Part shown: piece after piece, positions 1-8,268 of the stretch
Layout of the letters: each line of letters begins with the position of its first letter
Numbering within the stretch: the stretch's first letter is position 1
Assembly (NCBI RefSeq): GCF_000739815.1
Contig: NZ_BBJJ01000055.1
Coordinates: 1 to 48,018, forward strand
Direction: 5' to 3'
Origin: Paraburkholderia mimosarum LMG 23256 = NBRC 106338
Lineage (GTDB): Bacteria > Pseudomonadota > Gammaproteobacteria > Burkholderiales > Burkholderiaceae
Length of the DNA: 48,018 nucleotides
The notes under the pieces: generated by a model
The model's input: the letters and a program-made list of their open reading frames with translations, nothing else
Told to the model about the DNA's origin: nothing
Database searches by the model: none
Made by a program: the position numbers and the translations under genes

Positions 1-417
1 AACTCAACTACCGGCTTCTTTCTGCGTTGCTGCGTCAGCAGCAGAGAAACGAAATTATGAAGACTGCCGGGCGATCTGTCAACAGGTTTTTTTACTTCGC
101 TTAACCTGCCGCGCAACCTCGAACCACCCGCAGACCCAGACGCCACAAGGCTTTCGCCCGGGCTTCCCGTCTCCCCGCGCCTTCATCGAAAGCGCGAAAG
201 ACCGGAATTCTAGTCACGCCCGTGACATCTTGCAAGCGGTTTTTTGACGCCCTGGCACAGCAGTAAACAACCCCTTCTCGTGGACGTCAGCGGCCCACCC
301 TCAGCCGCCATCCCGCATCGCATAAGCCCACATTGGGCGCGCTTCTGCTGGCCAATCAGATGACGCGCGCGGAACCGACTAGAATATGGGGTTCTCTGCC
401 CCCCAACTCACAGATTT
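1..417. other. Left-edge intergenic region
   Basis: No gene is supported in these 417 bases. A short hairpin-forming stretch (TGCTG-CGT-CAGCA) lies at 28-40, and a T7 tract near 87-94 is not preceded by a convincing stem. One plus-strand frame is open from the window edge to a TAA at 102-104 and could be the tail of an upstream gene, but it is too short to judge. A -10-like TAGAAT at 380-385 lies 33 bases before the first gene and may be its promoter; no good -35 accompanies it. Confidence 0.4.
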
Positions 418-1632
418 ATGCGCTCGCGAATCGCCAAACGCCTTCCTCCTGACGCCGACAAGCTCGTCGGCCTCTCGCTCGCCCTGTTCGCTTCGGGCAG
501 CCGTACCGAAGACCGCTTCTGGGAGGCCAAGCTCGACACCCTGCTCGCGAAGGTCGTGCGCAACGGCAATCAGACTACGCTCGACGCCGCGCTCGACCAT
601 CTGCAGCAGAATCATCCGGACGCCTATGGGGCGCTCGCCGATATGGCCGAGACGCACAGCGAGTCGTTCGTCGTCGAACATGAAGGCGCCCAATTCGAGG
701 CACTGCTCGTGGCCGCGCCGGTGCTGGCCTGGACGCGCTATGTCATCCCTTCGGGCCCCCTCAAGGCCGACGCCTCCGACGCGCTGCGCACGCACCTCCA
801 GGCGCACGTCCTCGCCAACGGGACGCGCGTGGCGATGGCCCCCTATCTCTATAGCATCGACCAGTTGCCGCGCCACCATGTCGAAACGTGGCGCCTCGCC
901 CAACAGCTTTCGCAGGCGGCGCTGAGCGGCACACCCGCGAAGATCAGCTCCGGCGAACTGCCGGAAACGTCTCCGATTCTCGCCGATCCGCGTTTCCTGC
1001 TGGCCGTCGTCGCCGCGCCCGTCGGCGCCGCGCTCTTTCGCTGGCAGGAAGAGGAGCACGGCTCGCGCATCGAGCGCGGCCAATGCCTCGAGCAGTGGGC
1101 CACTCAGGGCGGTGCCAACCTCGCAGTCGTGATGCCGGGCTGCGAGTTCGAGTGTCTGCTGCCGGATGCCTACTACTCCGCCTGCCGCGACGCTGACGAG
1201 CGCGTACGCCCACACACGATCCGCACCGCCGTGCGCTACCTGCTCGACACGATCGGTGCAGCCGCGCAAGACCTGCGCGCCGTGGTCGCGGGGTTCGGTG
1301 AGCGTCGTATCGACGAATACCGCATCGGCTTCACGAAGCGGGGAAGCAATGACGTGCTGTATGGCGTAGTGTGGCCGCTCTATGGGCGAGAAAACGGCGA
1401 CGCCGATATCGACGAAGAACCAACCGAGGAGAACGTCAGCAACGGTCCGCTCGACGAGATCGTCGAGTTGCTGAAGGAATCGGGCATCACCGATATCCGT
1501 CGTCACGCGGGTCGTTTCGAGCCGGAATATTGCGATGACTGTGGCGTGCCGCTCTATGCGGATCCGCTCGGTGAGATCGTCCACGCCGAAATGCCAGAAG
1601 ATGCTGAGCCTATACAGCCACACTTCCACTAA
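418..1632 (+). CDS. DUF2863 family protein
   Basis: This 404-residue protein of unknown function resembles the DUF2863 family, which I know from Burkholderiaceae and relatives. It has no signal peptide and no obvious membrane segment, so it is probably cytoplasmic. The C-terminal end has a C-x2-C pair in the stretch EYCDDCGVP, followed by an acidic, histidine-ending tail, which hints at metal binding but is not proof. The ATG at 418 has only a weak ribosome site; the -10-like TAGAAT at 380-385 would give a leader of about 26 nt. It is followed directly by a strong terminator, so it is likely monocistronic. Long open frames on the other strand are high-GC shadows. The family assignment is from memory; no function is proposed. 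Confidence 0.75.
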   Translation: MRSRIAKRLPPDADKLVGLSLALFASGSRTEDRFWEAKLDTLLAKVVRNGNQTTLDAALDHLQQNHPDAYGALADMAETHSESFVVEHEGAQFEALLVAAPVLAWTRYVIPSGPLKADASDALRTHLQAHVLANGTRVAMAPYLYSIDQLPRHHVETWRLAQQLSQAALSGTPAKISSGELPETSPILADPRFLLAVVAAPVGAALFRWQEEEHGSRIERGQCLEQWATQGGANLAVVMPGCEFECLLPDAYYSACRDADERVRPHTIRTAVRYLLDTIGAAAQDLRAVVAGFGERRIDEYRIGFTKRGSNDVLYGVVWPLYGRENGDADIDEEPTEENVSNGPLDEIVELLKESGITDIRRHAGRFEPEYCDDCGVPLYADPLGEIVHAEMPEDAEPIQPHFH

Positions 1633-1655
1633 GACAATTCCCTAATTCCTACGCG

Positions 1656-1683
1656 GTCCCGCCTGTTTGCGGGACTTTTTTTT
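1656..1683 (+). terminator. Intrinsic terminator after the DUF2863 gene
   Basis: A perfect 7-bp stem, GTCCCGC (1656-1662) with GCGGGAC (1669-1675), a six-base loop, and eight T residues at 1676-1683. It lies 24 bases after the stop codon. Confidence 0.9.
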
Positions 1684-1828
1684 GCCCTACGTCTTACGCC
1701 TTTTGGACAGGCCGCCAGAGCGCAACCTTTTTGTCATTATGGCGCTGTTGGTCTGGTTCACCGCCGTACAGAAGCGGTGCGTGTTTCACAACATTTCGAG
1801 AGGCCGTCAACGAGAGGAGGGCATAGCC

Positions 1829-2764
1829 ATGCGGTTCGTCGTACTCAATCCGGACGCCGAAAGGCGAGAAGGGCTCAAGGCGCTGTTAAGACAAATCGAC
1901 CGTCGCGCACGTTTCAATGATGCGCCGGACTGGCGGAGCGCCGAGCGCGCGATGCAACGGTTCACACCCAACCTGTTCGTGATCGACTGGCACGACGGCA
2001 TTCGCGCCGGCGAATTGCGCCACTTCGTCATGCGGCACCGCACACTGCCCGTCGCCGTGCTGGTGGACGGTACCGAAACGCACGCGGCCGTCAGCACGCT
2101 CATCGACGAAGGCGCGCGCGGGATCATCCGTCGCACAACGGATTCCATTCTGATCGTGAAGTTTCTCGAACTCATCCTGCTCGGGGGCGATCACCTGCCG
2201 GCGGACGTCTTCGGCCCGTGTACGCCCTGGCCCTTGCCACCCCGGCGCAACGCCAAGAGCGCTGCACAAGTCCGAAGGCTGCGCCCGAAGGTCCATCTGT
2301 CGCCTCGCCAGGAGCAGATCCTGCGGTGCGTCCATATGGGCAACACGAACAAGATGATCGCGAGAGCGCTCGGGATCAGTGAGGGAACGGTGAAAGTTCA
2401 TCTGACAAGCATCTTTCAGCAGCTCGGCGCGCCAAACCGCGCGGCAGCGGTCGCGATCTACAACGGCTTGCTGGCGAACCAGCTGCAGGTGCTGCGCGCC
2501 CAGTGCGAGCACCCGCCGCGGCCGCGGCACGGCGAACATGGCCCAGTGCCGTTGCGCACACGCGAGAATTTGACGTTCCTCTATCCGTTGCCGTCAGGCG
2601 ACAGTGTCGAGCCGCTGCCGATGGCCGCAGAGCCCAACGCGCCGTACGGCGAGCCCGTCGCCGCACCGTCGTCGCAGCGCGCCGAGGGCGACATTCCCGA
2701 GGAAAGCGCAGACGAGGAAGCCTTGGTGCCCGCTCGCGCACACGGTTTGTCTTCCAACGAGTAA
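1829..2764 (+). CDS. LuxR-type response regulator-like transcription factor
   Basis: Of a longer open frame, the ATG at 1829 is chosen because AGGAGGG lies about 8 bases before it; this gives 311 residues. The N-terminal ~120 residues resemble a receiver domain with Asp53 (FVIDW) in the usual phosphoacceptor position, although the acidic pocket near residues 7-9 (NPD) looks degenerate, so phosphorylation is uncertain. A LuxR/FixJ helix-turn-helix spans about 157-215 (LSPRQEQIL...ISEGTVKVH). The last ~95 residues are a proline- and acid-rich low-complexity tail, unusual for this family. No sensor kinase is adjacent. The gene ends one base before the start of the CbiM-like permease gene, so the two are probably co-transcribed. 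Targets are unknown. Confidence 0.8.
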   Translation: MRFVVLNPDAERREGLKALLRQIDRRARFNDAPDWRSAERAMQRFTPNLFVIDWHDGIRAGELRHFVMRHRTLPVAVLVDGTETHAAVSTLIDEGARGIIRRTTDSILIVKFLELILLGGDHLPADVFGPCTPWPLPPRRNAKSAAQVRRLRPKVHLSPRQEQILRCVHMGNTNKMIARALGISEGTVKVHLTSIFQQLGAPNRAAAVAIYNGLLANQLQVLRAQCEHPPRPRHGEHGPVPLRTRENLTFLYPLPSGDSVEPLPMAAEPNAPYGEPVAAPSSQRAEGDIPEESADEEALVPARAHGLSSNE

Positions 2765-2765
2765 T

Positions 2766-3449
2766 ATGAAGCACATGGGGTTCCTATTCACGCCGCTTCC
2801 GCTCTGGGTCGCTATCGGTGCATGGGTTGTCACCGTGGGGTCGCTCGCGTTCGCGTTGTGGAAGAACCCTTTCAGGCGCCTTCAGGACGCAACGCTCCAG
2901 CACGTGTGGCTCGCGATCGTGGTCGCGATCTCCGTGCTGTGGGCGAGCAACGCATGGCTCGAGGACGGCACCGTGCTGCATCTGCTCGGCGCCACGCTCA
3001 TGGTCACGCTGTTCGACTGGGGGCTCGCGCTCGTCGCCATGGGCGTCGTGGTGGGGCTCGCAGCGCTCGTGTTCGACGCACCCTGGGAGGGCGTGGCACT
3101 GACCTTCCTCCTGTTCGGCGCCTTTCCTGTCGCGATTTCTGCGCTGCTGCAGCGCGCCTGCACCGCGTGGCTACCGCGTAATCTCTTTATGTTCATCGTC
3201 GGTCAGGGCTTCGTCTCGCCGGCTATCGCCGTTTCGGCCGCAGCGTATCTCGCCCTCGGCACCCATGTCGCGCTCACCGGGGGGTCGGCGCTCACCGTTC
3301 CCGCCGGTTATGCTTTCAGCGTATTTCTGCTTGCATCGGGCGAAGCCTGGTTCACCGGAATGGCAACCGCGCTGATCGCCGTTTATCGGCCAGCCTGGGT
3401 CACCACCTACGACGTACGCCGCTACCGCCTGGGCGGGCCGCGCACGTAG
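2766..3449 (+). CDS. CbiM-like energy-coupling factor transporter permease
   Basis: A 227-residue, very hydrophobic protein with about six membrane segments, resembling the CbiM/NikM substrate-binding component of cobalt/nickel ECF transporters as annotated in Burkholderiaceae. The start is the ATG at 2766, one base after the stop of the upstream regulator, which indicates translational coupling. The classic CbiM N-terminus with a metal-binding His at position 2 (MHI..DG) is not obvious here; the protein begins MKHMGF, so the metal site may differ. No CbiN, CbiQ or CbiO partner gene is adjacent and no cobalamin riboswitch is visible. Transport of a divalent metal is inferred from the family; the true substrate is open. 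Confidence 0.7.
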   Translation: MKHMGFLFTPLPLWVAIGAWVVTVGSLAFALWKNPFRRLQDATLQHVWLAIVVAISVLWASNAWLEDGTVLHLLGATLMVTLFDWGLALVAMGVVVGLAALVFDAPWEGVALTFLLFGAFPVAISALLQRACTAWLPRNLFMFIVGQGFVSPAIAVSAAAYLALGTHVALTGGSALTVPAGYAFSVFLLASGEAWFTGMATALIAVYRPAWVTTYDVRRYRLGGPRT

Positions 3450-3497
3450 TGCTGTGACAGTGTGTCTCCACCAGGCGCGACGTGAAGCCGCGACTGC

Positions 3498-3522
3498 GAG
3501 GCGTCGCTCACCGCAACGCCTC
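3498..3522 (+). terminator. Possible hairpin after the permease gene
   Basis: GAGGCGT (3498-3504) pairs perfectly with ACGCCTC (3516-3522), 49 bases after the permease stop. There is no T tract, so this is at best a weak or Rho-assisted terminator, or an mRNA end-protecting stem. Confidence 0.35.
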
Positions 3523-3631
3523 GACTCCGCCGTTCAGGCAGACGAAAATTATTGCTTCCCGGATTGAACTCATCGCGGTCGCGCGGCATCTTACGGTGCC
3601 TGACGTCTCACCCTTCATTCCAGGCAAGCAG

Positions 3632-4300
3632 ATGGACTGCAACCACGCATCCCGCCGGCTGCTGTTCGTAGCCGGCCAACTGGCCGCATGCGCCGCGAGC
3701 CTCATGCTCATCGCCGCACCCGCAGCCCAAGCCGATCAACTCGATCAACACAACGATCTCGTCAACCAGTTCGTCGGCCAGATGCACGCCGACCCGCTCG
3801 TCGCCGACTGTGCAGCACACGGCAACTTCGTCGCCAGCACCTCCACGGCGCTCGATCACGTCGAGTTTCCGCCAAGCTCGTTTGACAGCGCACACGCCAG
3901 TGTGACGCCGTGGAACGACTCGTTCGACGAACGCAAACAGCGCGTCAAGGTCGATACGATCGTGACCGTCGAAGGCATCGGCATTCCCAAAGAAAGGGGC
4001 AACTCGCCCTACGATCTGAAGTTTCGCTGCGGTTATGTCGGACAGCAGATGCTCGCGTTCAGCTGGAACGATCCGGTCCCGCCGTCGCGCGCGCACAGCG
4101 GAACGGCATCCCATGGCAGCGCGCACGGAAAGGGCAAGCATTCGACGAAGAAGTCCACCGGCAAGAGTTCGAAGAACGCGCCCGCCAGCAAGTCGAGCCA
4201 CAAGCCTTCCACCAGCAGCACGAAGTCGGCCAGCAAATCTGCGACGACGAAATCCACAGCCAGGAAAACGCCTTCAAAAAAGAAGACGACGGCAGCCTGA
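3632..4300 (+). CDS. Secreted BspC-like protein with Lys/Ser-rich C-terminal tail
   Basis: A 222-residue protein from the ATG at 3632, chosen because it puts a complete signal peptide at the N-terminus (RR, hydrophobic core, AQA cleavage near residue 34). Residues ~35-150 form a compact domain with two cysteines (Cys60, Cys133) that could pair in the periplasm. It resembles what is annotated as a BspC domain in Burkholderia, a name I recall but cannot verify. Residues ~151-222 are a repetitive Lys/Ser/Thr/Ala tail resembling histone H1-like proteins, unusual for an exported protein. It is followed by a very strong bidirectional terminator. Function is unknown; the basic tail could bind DNA, LPS or peptidoglycan outside the cytoplasm. 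Confidence 0.65.
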   Translation: MDCNHASRRLLFVAGQLAACAASLMLIAAPAAQADQLDQHNDLVNQFVGQMHADPLVADCAAHGNFVASTSTALDHVEFPPSSFDSAHASVTPWNDSFDERKQRVKVDTIVTVEGIGIPKERGNSPYDLKFRCGYVGQQMLAFSWNDPVPPSRAHSGTASHGSAHGKGKHSTKKSTGKSSKNAPASKSSHKPSTSSTKSASKSATTKSTARKTPSKKKTTAA

Positions 4301-4321
4301 AATCGTCGGCGTTGTCGATGC

Positions 4322-4358
4322 AAAAAGGGGGAAGCGATTTGGTCGCTTCCCCCTTTTT
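4322..4358. terminator. Bidirectional intrinsic terminator between convergent genes
   Basis: A perfect 16-bp inverted repeat, 4322-4337 with 4343-4358, and a 5-base loop. It is flanked by an A run on the left and a T run on the right, so it works for both the BspC-like gene (plus) and the carboxypeptidase gene (minus). Confidence 0.93.
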
Positions 4359-4386
4359 CTTCGTGCCCGTGTGGCTTACGCGCGTG

Positions 4387-5550
4387 TTACGAGAACGTCT
4401 CGACGTGATGCAGAATGGCCTGCAGCATCGCGGCGCCAAGCGCCGCGCTGCGCTCGCCGTTCCAGCCTACCCGTTCGTCGGGCAGGTTGGCGTTGTCCTT
4501 GAACGGCATCTCGAGCGTGAGTGAAAGGCAGCCGTAGCGATGACCGATGAACTTCGAAGCCAGCTTGAGCGCGTCTTCGCGATAGCGGCTCGCCTCGTAG
4601 CCGTGCTGGTCCTGGAAGTCGGGGCTCGCCACCTTGAACGCGTCGATGAACGCCTTCTGCTCGACGCGTTGCTGATCGGTAAAGCCAGGCAACATTTCCG
4701 AGCCCGCGACGAACACGTAAGGCAGCGTCTCGTCGCCGTGGATATCGAAGAACAGATCGACGCCCGTGGCTTCGATCGCATCGCGCACGACCAGCACCTC
4801 GGGGCTGCGCTGCGCGTCCGGCTCGGTCCACTCGCGGTTCAGGTTCGCACCCACGGCGTTGGTGCGCAGATTGCCGTGCACGCTGCCATCCGGATTCATG
4901 TTCGGCACGATATGGAACACGGCGCGATCGTAGAGCTTGCGCGCGACCGGATCGCCCGCCCAGTCGCCCCATCCAGCGAGACGCTTGACGAGGCCTTCGA
5001 CGAACCACTCGGCCATGCTCTCGCCCGGATGCTGGCGCGCGATGATCCATACCGTCTTCTTGCGCTTGCCGTCGGGCGCCGTATCGCCCGGCATGCCGAG
5101 CGAAAGCAACGAAATCGGCCGGCCTTCCACGCTCTGTCCGAGTTCCGTGAGCGTCGCATGCGGCAGCTGCTGCAGCGCCCCGAGGAATTCCGAATGACGC
5201 TCTTCGCTATACGGCTCGAAGTATGCGTAGTAAATGCTGTCGAAGTCGGGCGTGTGGTCGATGACGAGCTGCTTGCCGTCGTAGGCAGTCGGCACGCGGA
5301 ACCAGTTCACGCGGTCATAGCTCGCCACGGCCTGGTAATCGCGCCAGCCTTCGGGAAACGCACAGGCCGCTGCGTTCTCGAACGTCATCACGCAGTTTTC
5401 GCCGCGCACGCCCGTGACGCGGAAGTAGAACCATTGCGCGAACTCCGATTGATTGTCCGTGCGCACGCGCAGACGGATATCGTCGGCGCGCTCGCACGAT
5501 AGAACTTCAATCGCGCCCGCATCGAACTGGCTGGTGATCGCAATCGTCAT
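4387..5550 (-). CDS. M14 family zinc carboxypeptidase (cytosolic type)
   Basis: A 387-residue zinc carboxypeptidase of the M14 family, resembling cytosolic carboxypeptidases. Residues 1-~125 form the pre-peptidase beta-sandwich domain usual in this subgroup. The catalytic domain shows zinc ligands His174 and Glu177 (RQHPGESMAEW) and His271 (FFDIHGDE), substrate-binding residues in NLNREW (~237-241), and a candidate general base Glu347 (SLTLEMPF). There is no signal peptide, so it acts inside the cell, probably trimming C-terminal residues from peptides or amides. The frame is open further upstream, but the start at 5550 is preceded by GGGAAGGA and matches the family N-terminus. yaaA lies 41 bases upstream on the same strand, so the two are probably one transcript. 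Confidence 0.85.
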   Translation of the reverse strand: MTIAITSQFDAGAIEVLSCERADDIRLRVRTDNQSEFAQWFYFRVTGVRGENCVMTFENAAACAFPEGWRDYQAVASYDRVNWFRVPTAYDGKQLVIDHTPDFDSIYYAYFEPYSEERHSEFLGALQQLPHATLTELGQSVEGRPISLLSLGMPGDTAPDGKRKKTVWIIARQHPGESMAEWFVEGLVKRLAGWGDWAGDPVARKLYDRAVFHIVPNMNPDGSVHGNLRTNAVGANLNREWTEPDAQRSPEVLVVRDAIEATGVDLFFDIHGDETLPYVFVAGSEMLPGFTDQQRVEQKAFIDAFKVASPDFQDQHGYEASRYREDALKLASKFIGHRYGCLSLTLEMPFKDNANLPDERVGWNGERSAALGAAMLQAILHHVETFS

Positions 5551-5591
5551 GTTGGTTTCCTTCCCGCTTGCCTGGCCATTCATCTGGCCAA

Positions 5592-6395
5592 TTAGTCGGC
5601 GATACGCCGACGGAATACGTAGGTCGAATCGTTCGATGCATCCGCATCGAACGCATAGCCTTCCACATCGAATGCCTTGAGCGCTTCGGGCTCGGCAATG
5701 CGGTTCTCGACGGCATAACGCGCCATCAAGCCTCGCGCCCGCTTCGCGTGGAAGCTGATGATCTTGTAGCGGCCGCCCTTCCAGTCCTCGAATACGGGCG
5801 TAATGACGCTCGCCGCGAGCTTCTTCGGCTTCACCGCCTTGAAGTACTCGTTCGACGCGCAGTTCACGACCACGCGCGCGCCCTTCGCCGCTTTGTTCGC
5901 GCCGGCATGATTGCGTTCCATCTGCGCGTTGATCGCGTGCGTGATGCGCTCGCCCCAAAACGCGTAGAGATCCTTGCCGCGCGCGTTTTCGAAACGCGTG
6001 CCCATCTCGAGGCGATACGGCTGAAGCAGATCGAGCGGACGCAGCAGGCCATAGAGCCCCGAGAGCACGCGCACATGCTGTTGCGCATAGTCGAGATCCG
6101 CGGACGAGAGCGATTTCGCGTCGAAGCCTTCGTAGACGTCGCCATTGAACGCGAGCACGGCCTGCTTCGCGTTGGCCTGGCTGAATTGCTTCGACCAGTC
6201 GGCATAGCGCTGGAAATTCAGGCGCGCGAGCGGATCGGAAATGCTCATGAGCGAGCCGATCTGCTGAGGCGAGAGGCGGCGCAGGCCATCGATGAGTTCG
6301 GCTGCGTCGTCGACAAAATCGGGGATGGTGTGGGTTTCGACGTGCGCTGGCGTGTCATAGTCGAGCGATTTGGCCGGCGACAGAACGATTATCAT
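5592..6395 (-). CDS. yaaA: Peroxide stress protein YaaA
   Basis: A 267-residue protein of the YaaA/DUF328 family. In E. coli YaaA limits intracellular free iron during hydrogen peroxide stress and so protects DNA from Fenton chemistry. The diagnostic start MIIVLSPAKSLDY is present; the ATG at 6395 is preferred over one four codons earlier because it matches the family. Length agrees with the family (about 255-260 residues). A TACAAT -10 box on the minus strand at 6428-6433 would place the transcript start about 26 bases before the ATG. The gene is transcribed away from the PIN-domain gene and probably continues into the carboxypeptidase gene. No peroxide regulator site was recognised. Confidence 0.92.
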   Translation of the reverse strand: MIIVLSPAKSLDYDTPAHVETHTIPDFVDDAAELIDGLRRLSPQQIGSLMSISDPLARLNFQRYADWSKQFSQANAKQAVLAFNGDVYEGFDAKSLSSADLDYAQQHVRVLSGLYGLLRPLDLLQPYRLEMGTRFENARGKDLYAFWGERITHAINAQMERNHAGANKAAKGARVVVNCASNEYFKAVKPKKLAASVITPVFEDWKGGRYKIISFHAKRARGLMARYAVENRIAEPEALKAFDVEGYAFDADASNDSTYVFRRRIAD

Positions 6396-6417
6396 AGAGG
6401 CTTGCAATGTTCAAACA

Positions 6418-6434
6418 CGAAAGCCCGATTGTAG
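6418..6434 (-). promoter_or_regulatory. yaaA promoter region; left copy of a 17-bp inverted repeat
   Basis: On the minus strand this 17-bp block begins with C followed by TACAAT (-10-like, 6428-6433) and runs toward yaaA. An identical block lies on the plus strand at 7019-7035. No good -35 is seen 16-18 bases upstream. Confidence 0.5.
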
Positions 6435-6445
6435 CGAATTCACGA

Positions 6446-6961
6446 ATGACCGGCCTCACGCCCCCGACCGCAATCCCACCCTCGTCCGCCGTGGCGCCCG
6501 TGCTTCCCGTGGTGCTCGATTCGAATGTCTGGCTCGATATTCTCGTGTTCGACGATCCCCACACGCGCCCCATTCGCGTGGCGCTCGAACGCGGCGCGAT
6601 CCGCGCACTGATCGACGTGCGCTGTCAGGCCGAACTGGCCCACGTACTCGACTATCCGCAGTTCGCCGGGCGCGGCGTTGCGAAGGCAGATGCGCTGGCT
6701 GTCCTCGACGGACTCGTCGAACGAATCGAACTGGCCGAGCTCACCGCCGACGCGCGTCCCCTGCCCCAATGCCGCGACCGCGACGACCAGAAATTTCTCG
6801 AACTCGCGCGCGCGAGCGGCGCGCGATGGCTCGTCTCGAAGGATCGCGCGGTCCTGAAGCTCGCGAGGCGCGTGGCGCGAGATTTCGGCTTTCGCATCGC
6901 CACGCCCGATGCTTTCGTCGCCGAATGCGTGCAAGGCGCCGCCGAGGCGGTCCATGCCTGA
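6446..6961 (+). CDS. PIN-domain protein (putative toxin component, COG1569 type)
   Basis: A PIN-fold ribonuclease-like protein of 171 residues from the ATG at 6446; an alternative ATG at 6407 would start inside the yaaA promoter and only 12 bases from the yaaA start codon. Conserved acidic residues for metal binding are visible: Asp in VVLDSNVW, Glu in CQAELAHVL, Asp in DRDDQKFL and Asp in SKDRAVL. It resembles proteins annotated as PIN-family toxin components of toxin-antitoxin systems. No antitoxin-sized ORF is adjacent, so it may be an orphan or a housekeeping nuclease. A 17-bp identical inverted repeat lies at both ends of the gene. Nuclease activity is inferred from the family. Confidence 0.75.
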   Translation: MTGLTPPTAIPPSSAVAPVLPVVLDSNVWLDILVFDDPHTRPIRVALERGAIRALIDVRCQAELAHVLDYPQFAGRGVAKADALAVLDGLVERIELAELTADARPLPQCRDRDDQKFLELARASGARWLVSKDRAVLKLARRVARDFGFRIATPDAFVAECVQGAAEAVHA

Positions 6962-7018
6962 CAAGCAGCGGAAAAGGTGCGCGCGTCCGGTCTGAGCACC
7001 GCGGCCGCGCCGATTTGC

Positions 7019-7035
7019 CTACAATCGGGCTTTCG
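7019..7035 (+). promoter_or_regulatory. Aminotransferase promoter region; right copy of the 17-bp inverted repeat
   Basis: TACAAT at 7020-7025 would place the transcript start near 7032, about 46 bases before the aminotransferase ATG. All 17 bases match the minus-strand block at 6418-6434. No convincing -35 is seen. Confidence 0.5.
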
Positions 7036-7077
7036 AACCCGGCTTTCCCGGTCCAACGTCAAACACCCGCCCGCGAC

Positions 7078-8268
7078 ATGAACGCACCGCATCCCACGCA
7101 GCATTCGCAGGACACCCTGCTCACGCCCTCTTTTCCGTCGCGTCTGCCGAACGTCGGCACGACGATCTTCACCGTGATGAGCGCGCTCGCCGCCGAAAAG
7201 GGCGCGGTGAATCTGGGCCAGGGCTTTCCGGACTTCGATTGCGACTCGCGCATCGTCGAAGCGGTCGCGCAAGCCATGCGCGAGGGCCACAACCAGTACC
7301 CGCCCATGGCGGGCGTTGCCGCCCTGCGCGAGGCGATCGCGGACAAGATCGAGCGCGTCTATGGCCGCCGCTACGACGCCAACAGCGAGATCACGGTGAC
7401 GGCGGGCGCCACGCAGGCGCTCCTCACGGCGATCCTCGCGACCGTGCATGCAGGCGACGAAGTGATCGTGGTCGAACCGACCTACGACAGCTATCTGCCC
7501 TCGATCGAACTGGCCGGCGGCAAGCCGGTATTCGTGACGCTCGAAGCGCCCGACTACGCGATTCCGTTCGACCGCCTCGCCGCGGCCATCACGCCGAAAA
7601 CGCGCCTGATCCTCATCAACACGCCGCACAACCCCACGGGCACCGTCTGGCGAGCGGACGACATGCAGAAGCTCGAGGACATCGTGCGCGGCACGAACGT
7701 GCTGGTCCTCTCCGACGAGGTGTACGAGCACATGGTCTACGACGGCCAGCCGCACGAAAGCGTGGCGCGCTACCCGGAACTGGCCGCGCGCAGCTTCATC
7801 GTGTCGAGCTTCGGCAAGACCTATCACGTGACGGGATGGAAGGTAGGCTACGTGGCCGCGCCCGCGCCGCTCACGGCCGAGTTCCGCAAAGTGCATCAGT
7901 TCAACGTATTCACGGTGAACACGCCGATGCAGTTCGGCCTCGCGCAGTATCTGCGCGATCCCAGGCCGTATCTGGAACTGCCTGCGTTCTATCAGAAAAA
8001 GCGCGATTTCTTCCGCGCGGGTCTCGCCAATACGCGCTTCAAGCTGCTGCCGTGCGAGGGCACCTATTTCCAGTGCGTCGACTATTCGGCGATCAGCGAT
8101 CTGCCCGAAGCCGAGTTCTCGAAGTGGCTCACCGCCGAGATCGGCGTGGCCGCCATTCCCGTGTCGGCGTTCTATCACGAGGCGCACGAATCGGGCGTCG
8201 TGCGCTTTTGCTTCGCCAAGCAGGAGAGCACGCTCGCGACCGCGCTCGAGCGGCTCGCGCGGCTCTGA
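7078..8268 (+). CDS. Class I/II PLP aminotransferase (methionine/kynurenine type)
   Basis: A 396-residue fold-type I aminotransferase. The PLP-binding lysine is Lys247 in SSFGKTYHVTGWKVGY; NTPHNPTG and SDEVYEHMVY are the usual cofactor and substrate contacts. The N-terminus VNLGQGFPDFD resembles YbdL (methionine aminotransferase) and kynurenine/glutamine transaminases, so a transamination of methionine or an aromatic amino acid with a keto acid is likely. The frame is open far upstream, but the ATG at 7078 fits the family N-terminus and sits downstream of a TACAAT -10 box. It stands alone between the PIN gene and a convergent GST gene. Substrate cannot be fixed from sequence. Confidence 0.88.
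   Translation: MNAPHPTQHSQDTLLTPSFPSRLPNVGTTIFTVMSALAAEKGAVNLGQGFPDFDCDSRIVEAVAQAMREGHNQYPPMAGVAALREAIADKIERVYGRRYDANSEITVTAGATQALLTAILATVHAGDEVIVVEPTYDSYLPSIELAGGKPVFVTLEAPDYAIPFDRLAAAITPKTRLILINTPHNPTGTVWRADDMQKLEDIVRGTNVLVLSDEVYEHMVYDGQPHESVARYPELAARSFIVSSFGKTYHVTGWKVGYVAAPAPLTAEFRKVHQFNVFTVNTPMQFGLAQYLRDPRPYLELPAFYQKKRDFFRAGLANTRFKLLPCEGTYFQCVDYSAISDLPEAEFSKWLTAEIGVAAIPVSAFYHEAHESGVVRFCFAKQESTLATALERLARL

Noticed and set aside
2..247. An open frame from the left window edge as the end of an upstream gene
   Set aside because: It has no start in the window and no recognisable sequence; a second frame open to 104 is equally possible. The missing upstream sequence is needed.
379..1629. A 416-codon minus-strand frame opposite the DUF2863 gene
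   Set aside because: A GC-driven shadow; no ribosome site, no promoter and no recognised family, while the plus-strand gene has a terminator in the right place.
1667..1828. A longer N-terminus for the LuxR-type regulator
   Set aside because: It would start inside the terminator of the previous gene and add 54 residues without a domain; the ATG at 1829 has a strong ribosome site.
6446..6961. A complete toxin-antitoxin module around the PIN protein
   Set aside because: No antitoxin-sized ORF overlaps or adjoins the gene; both neighbours are unrelated housekeeping genes.
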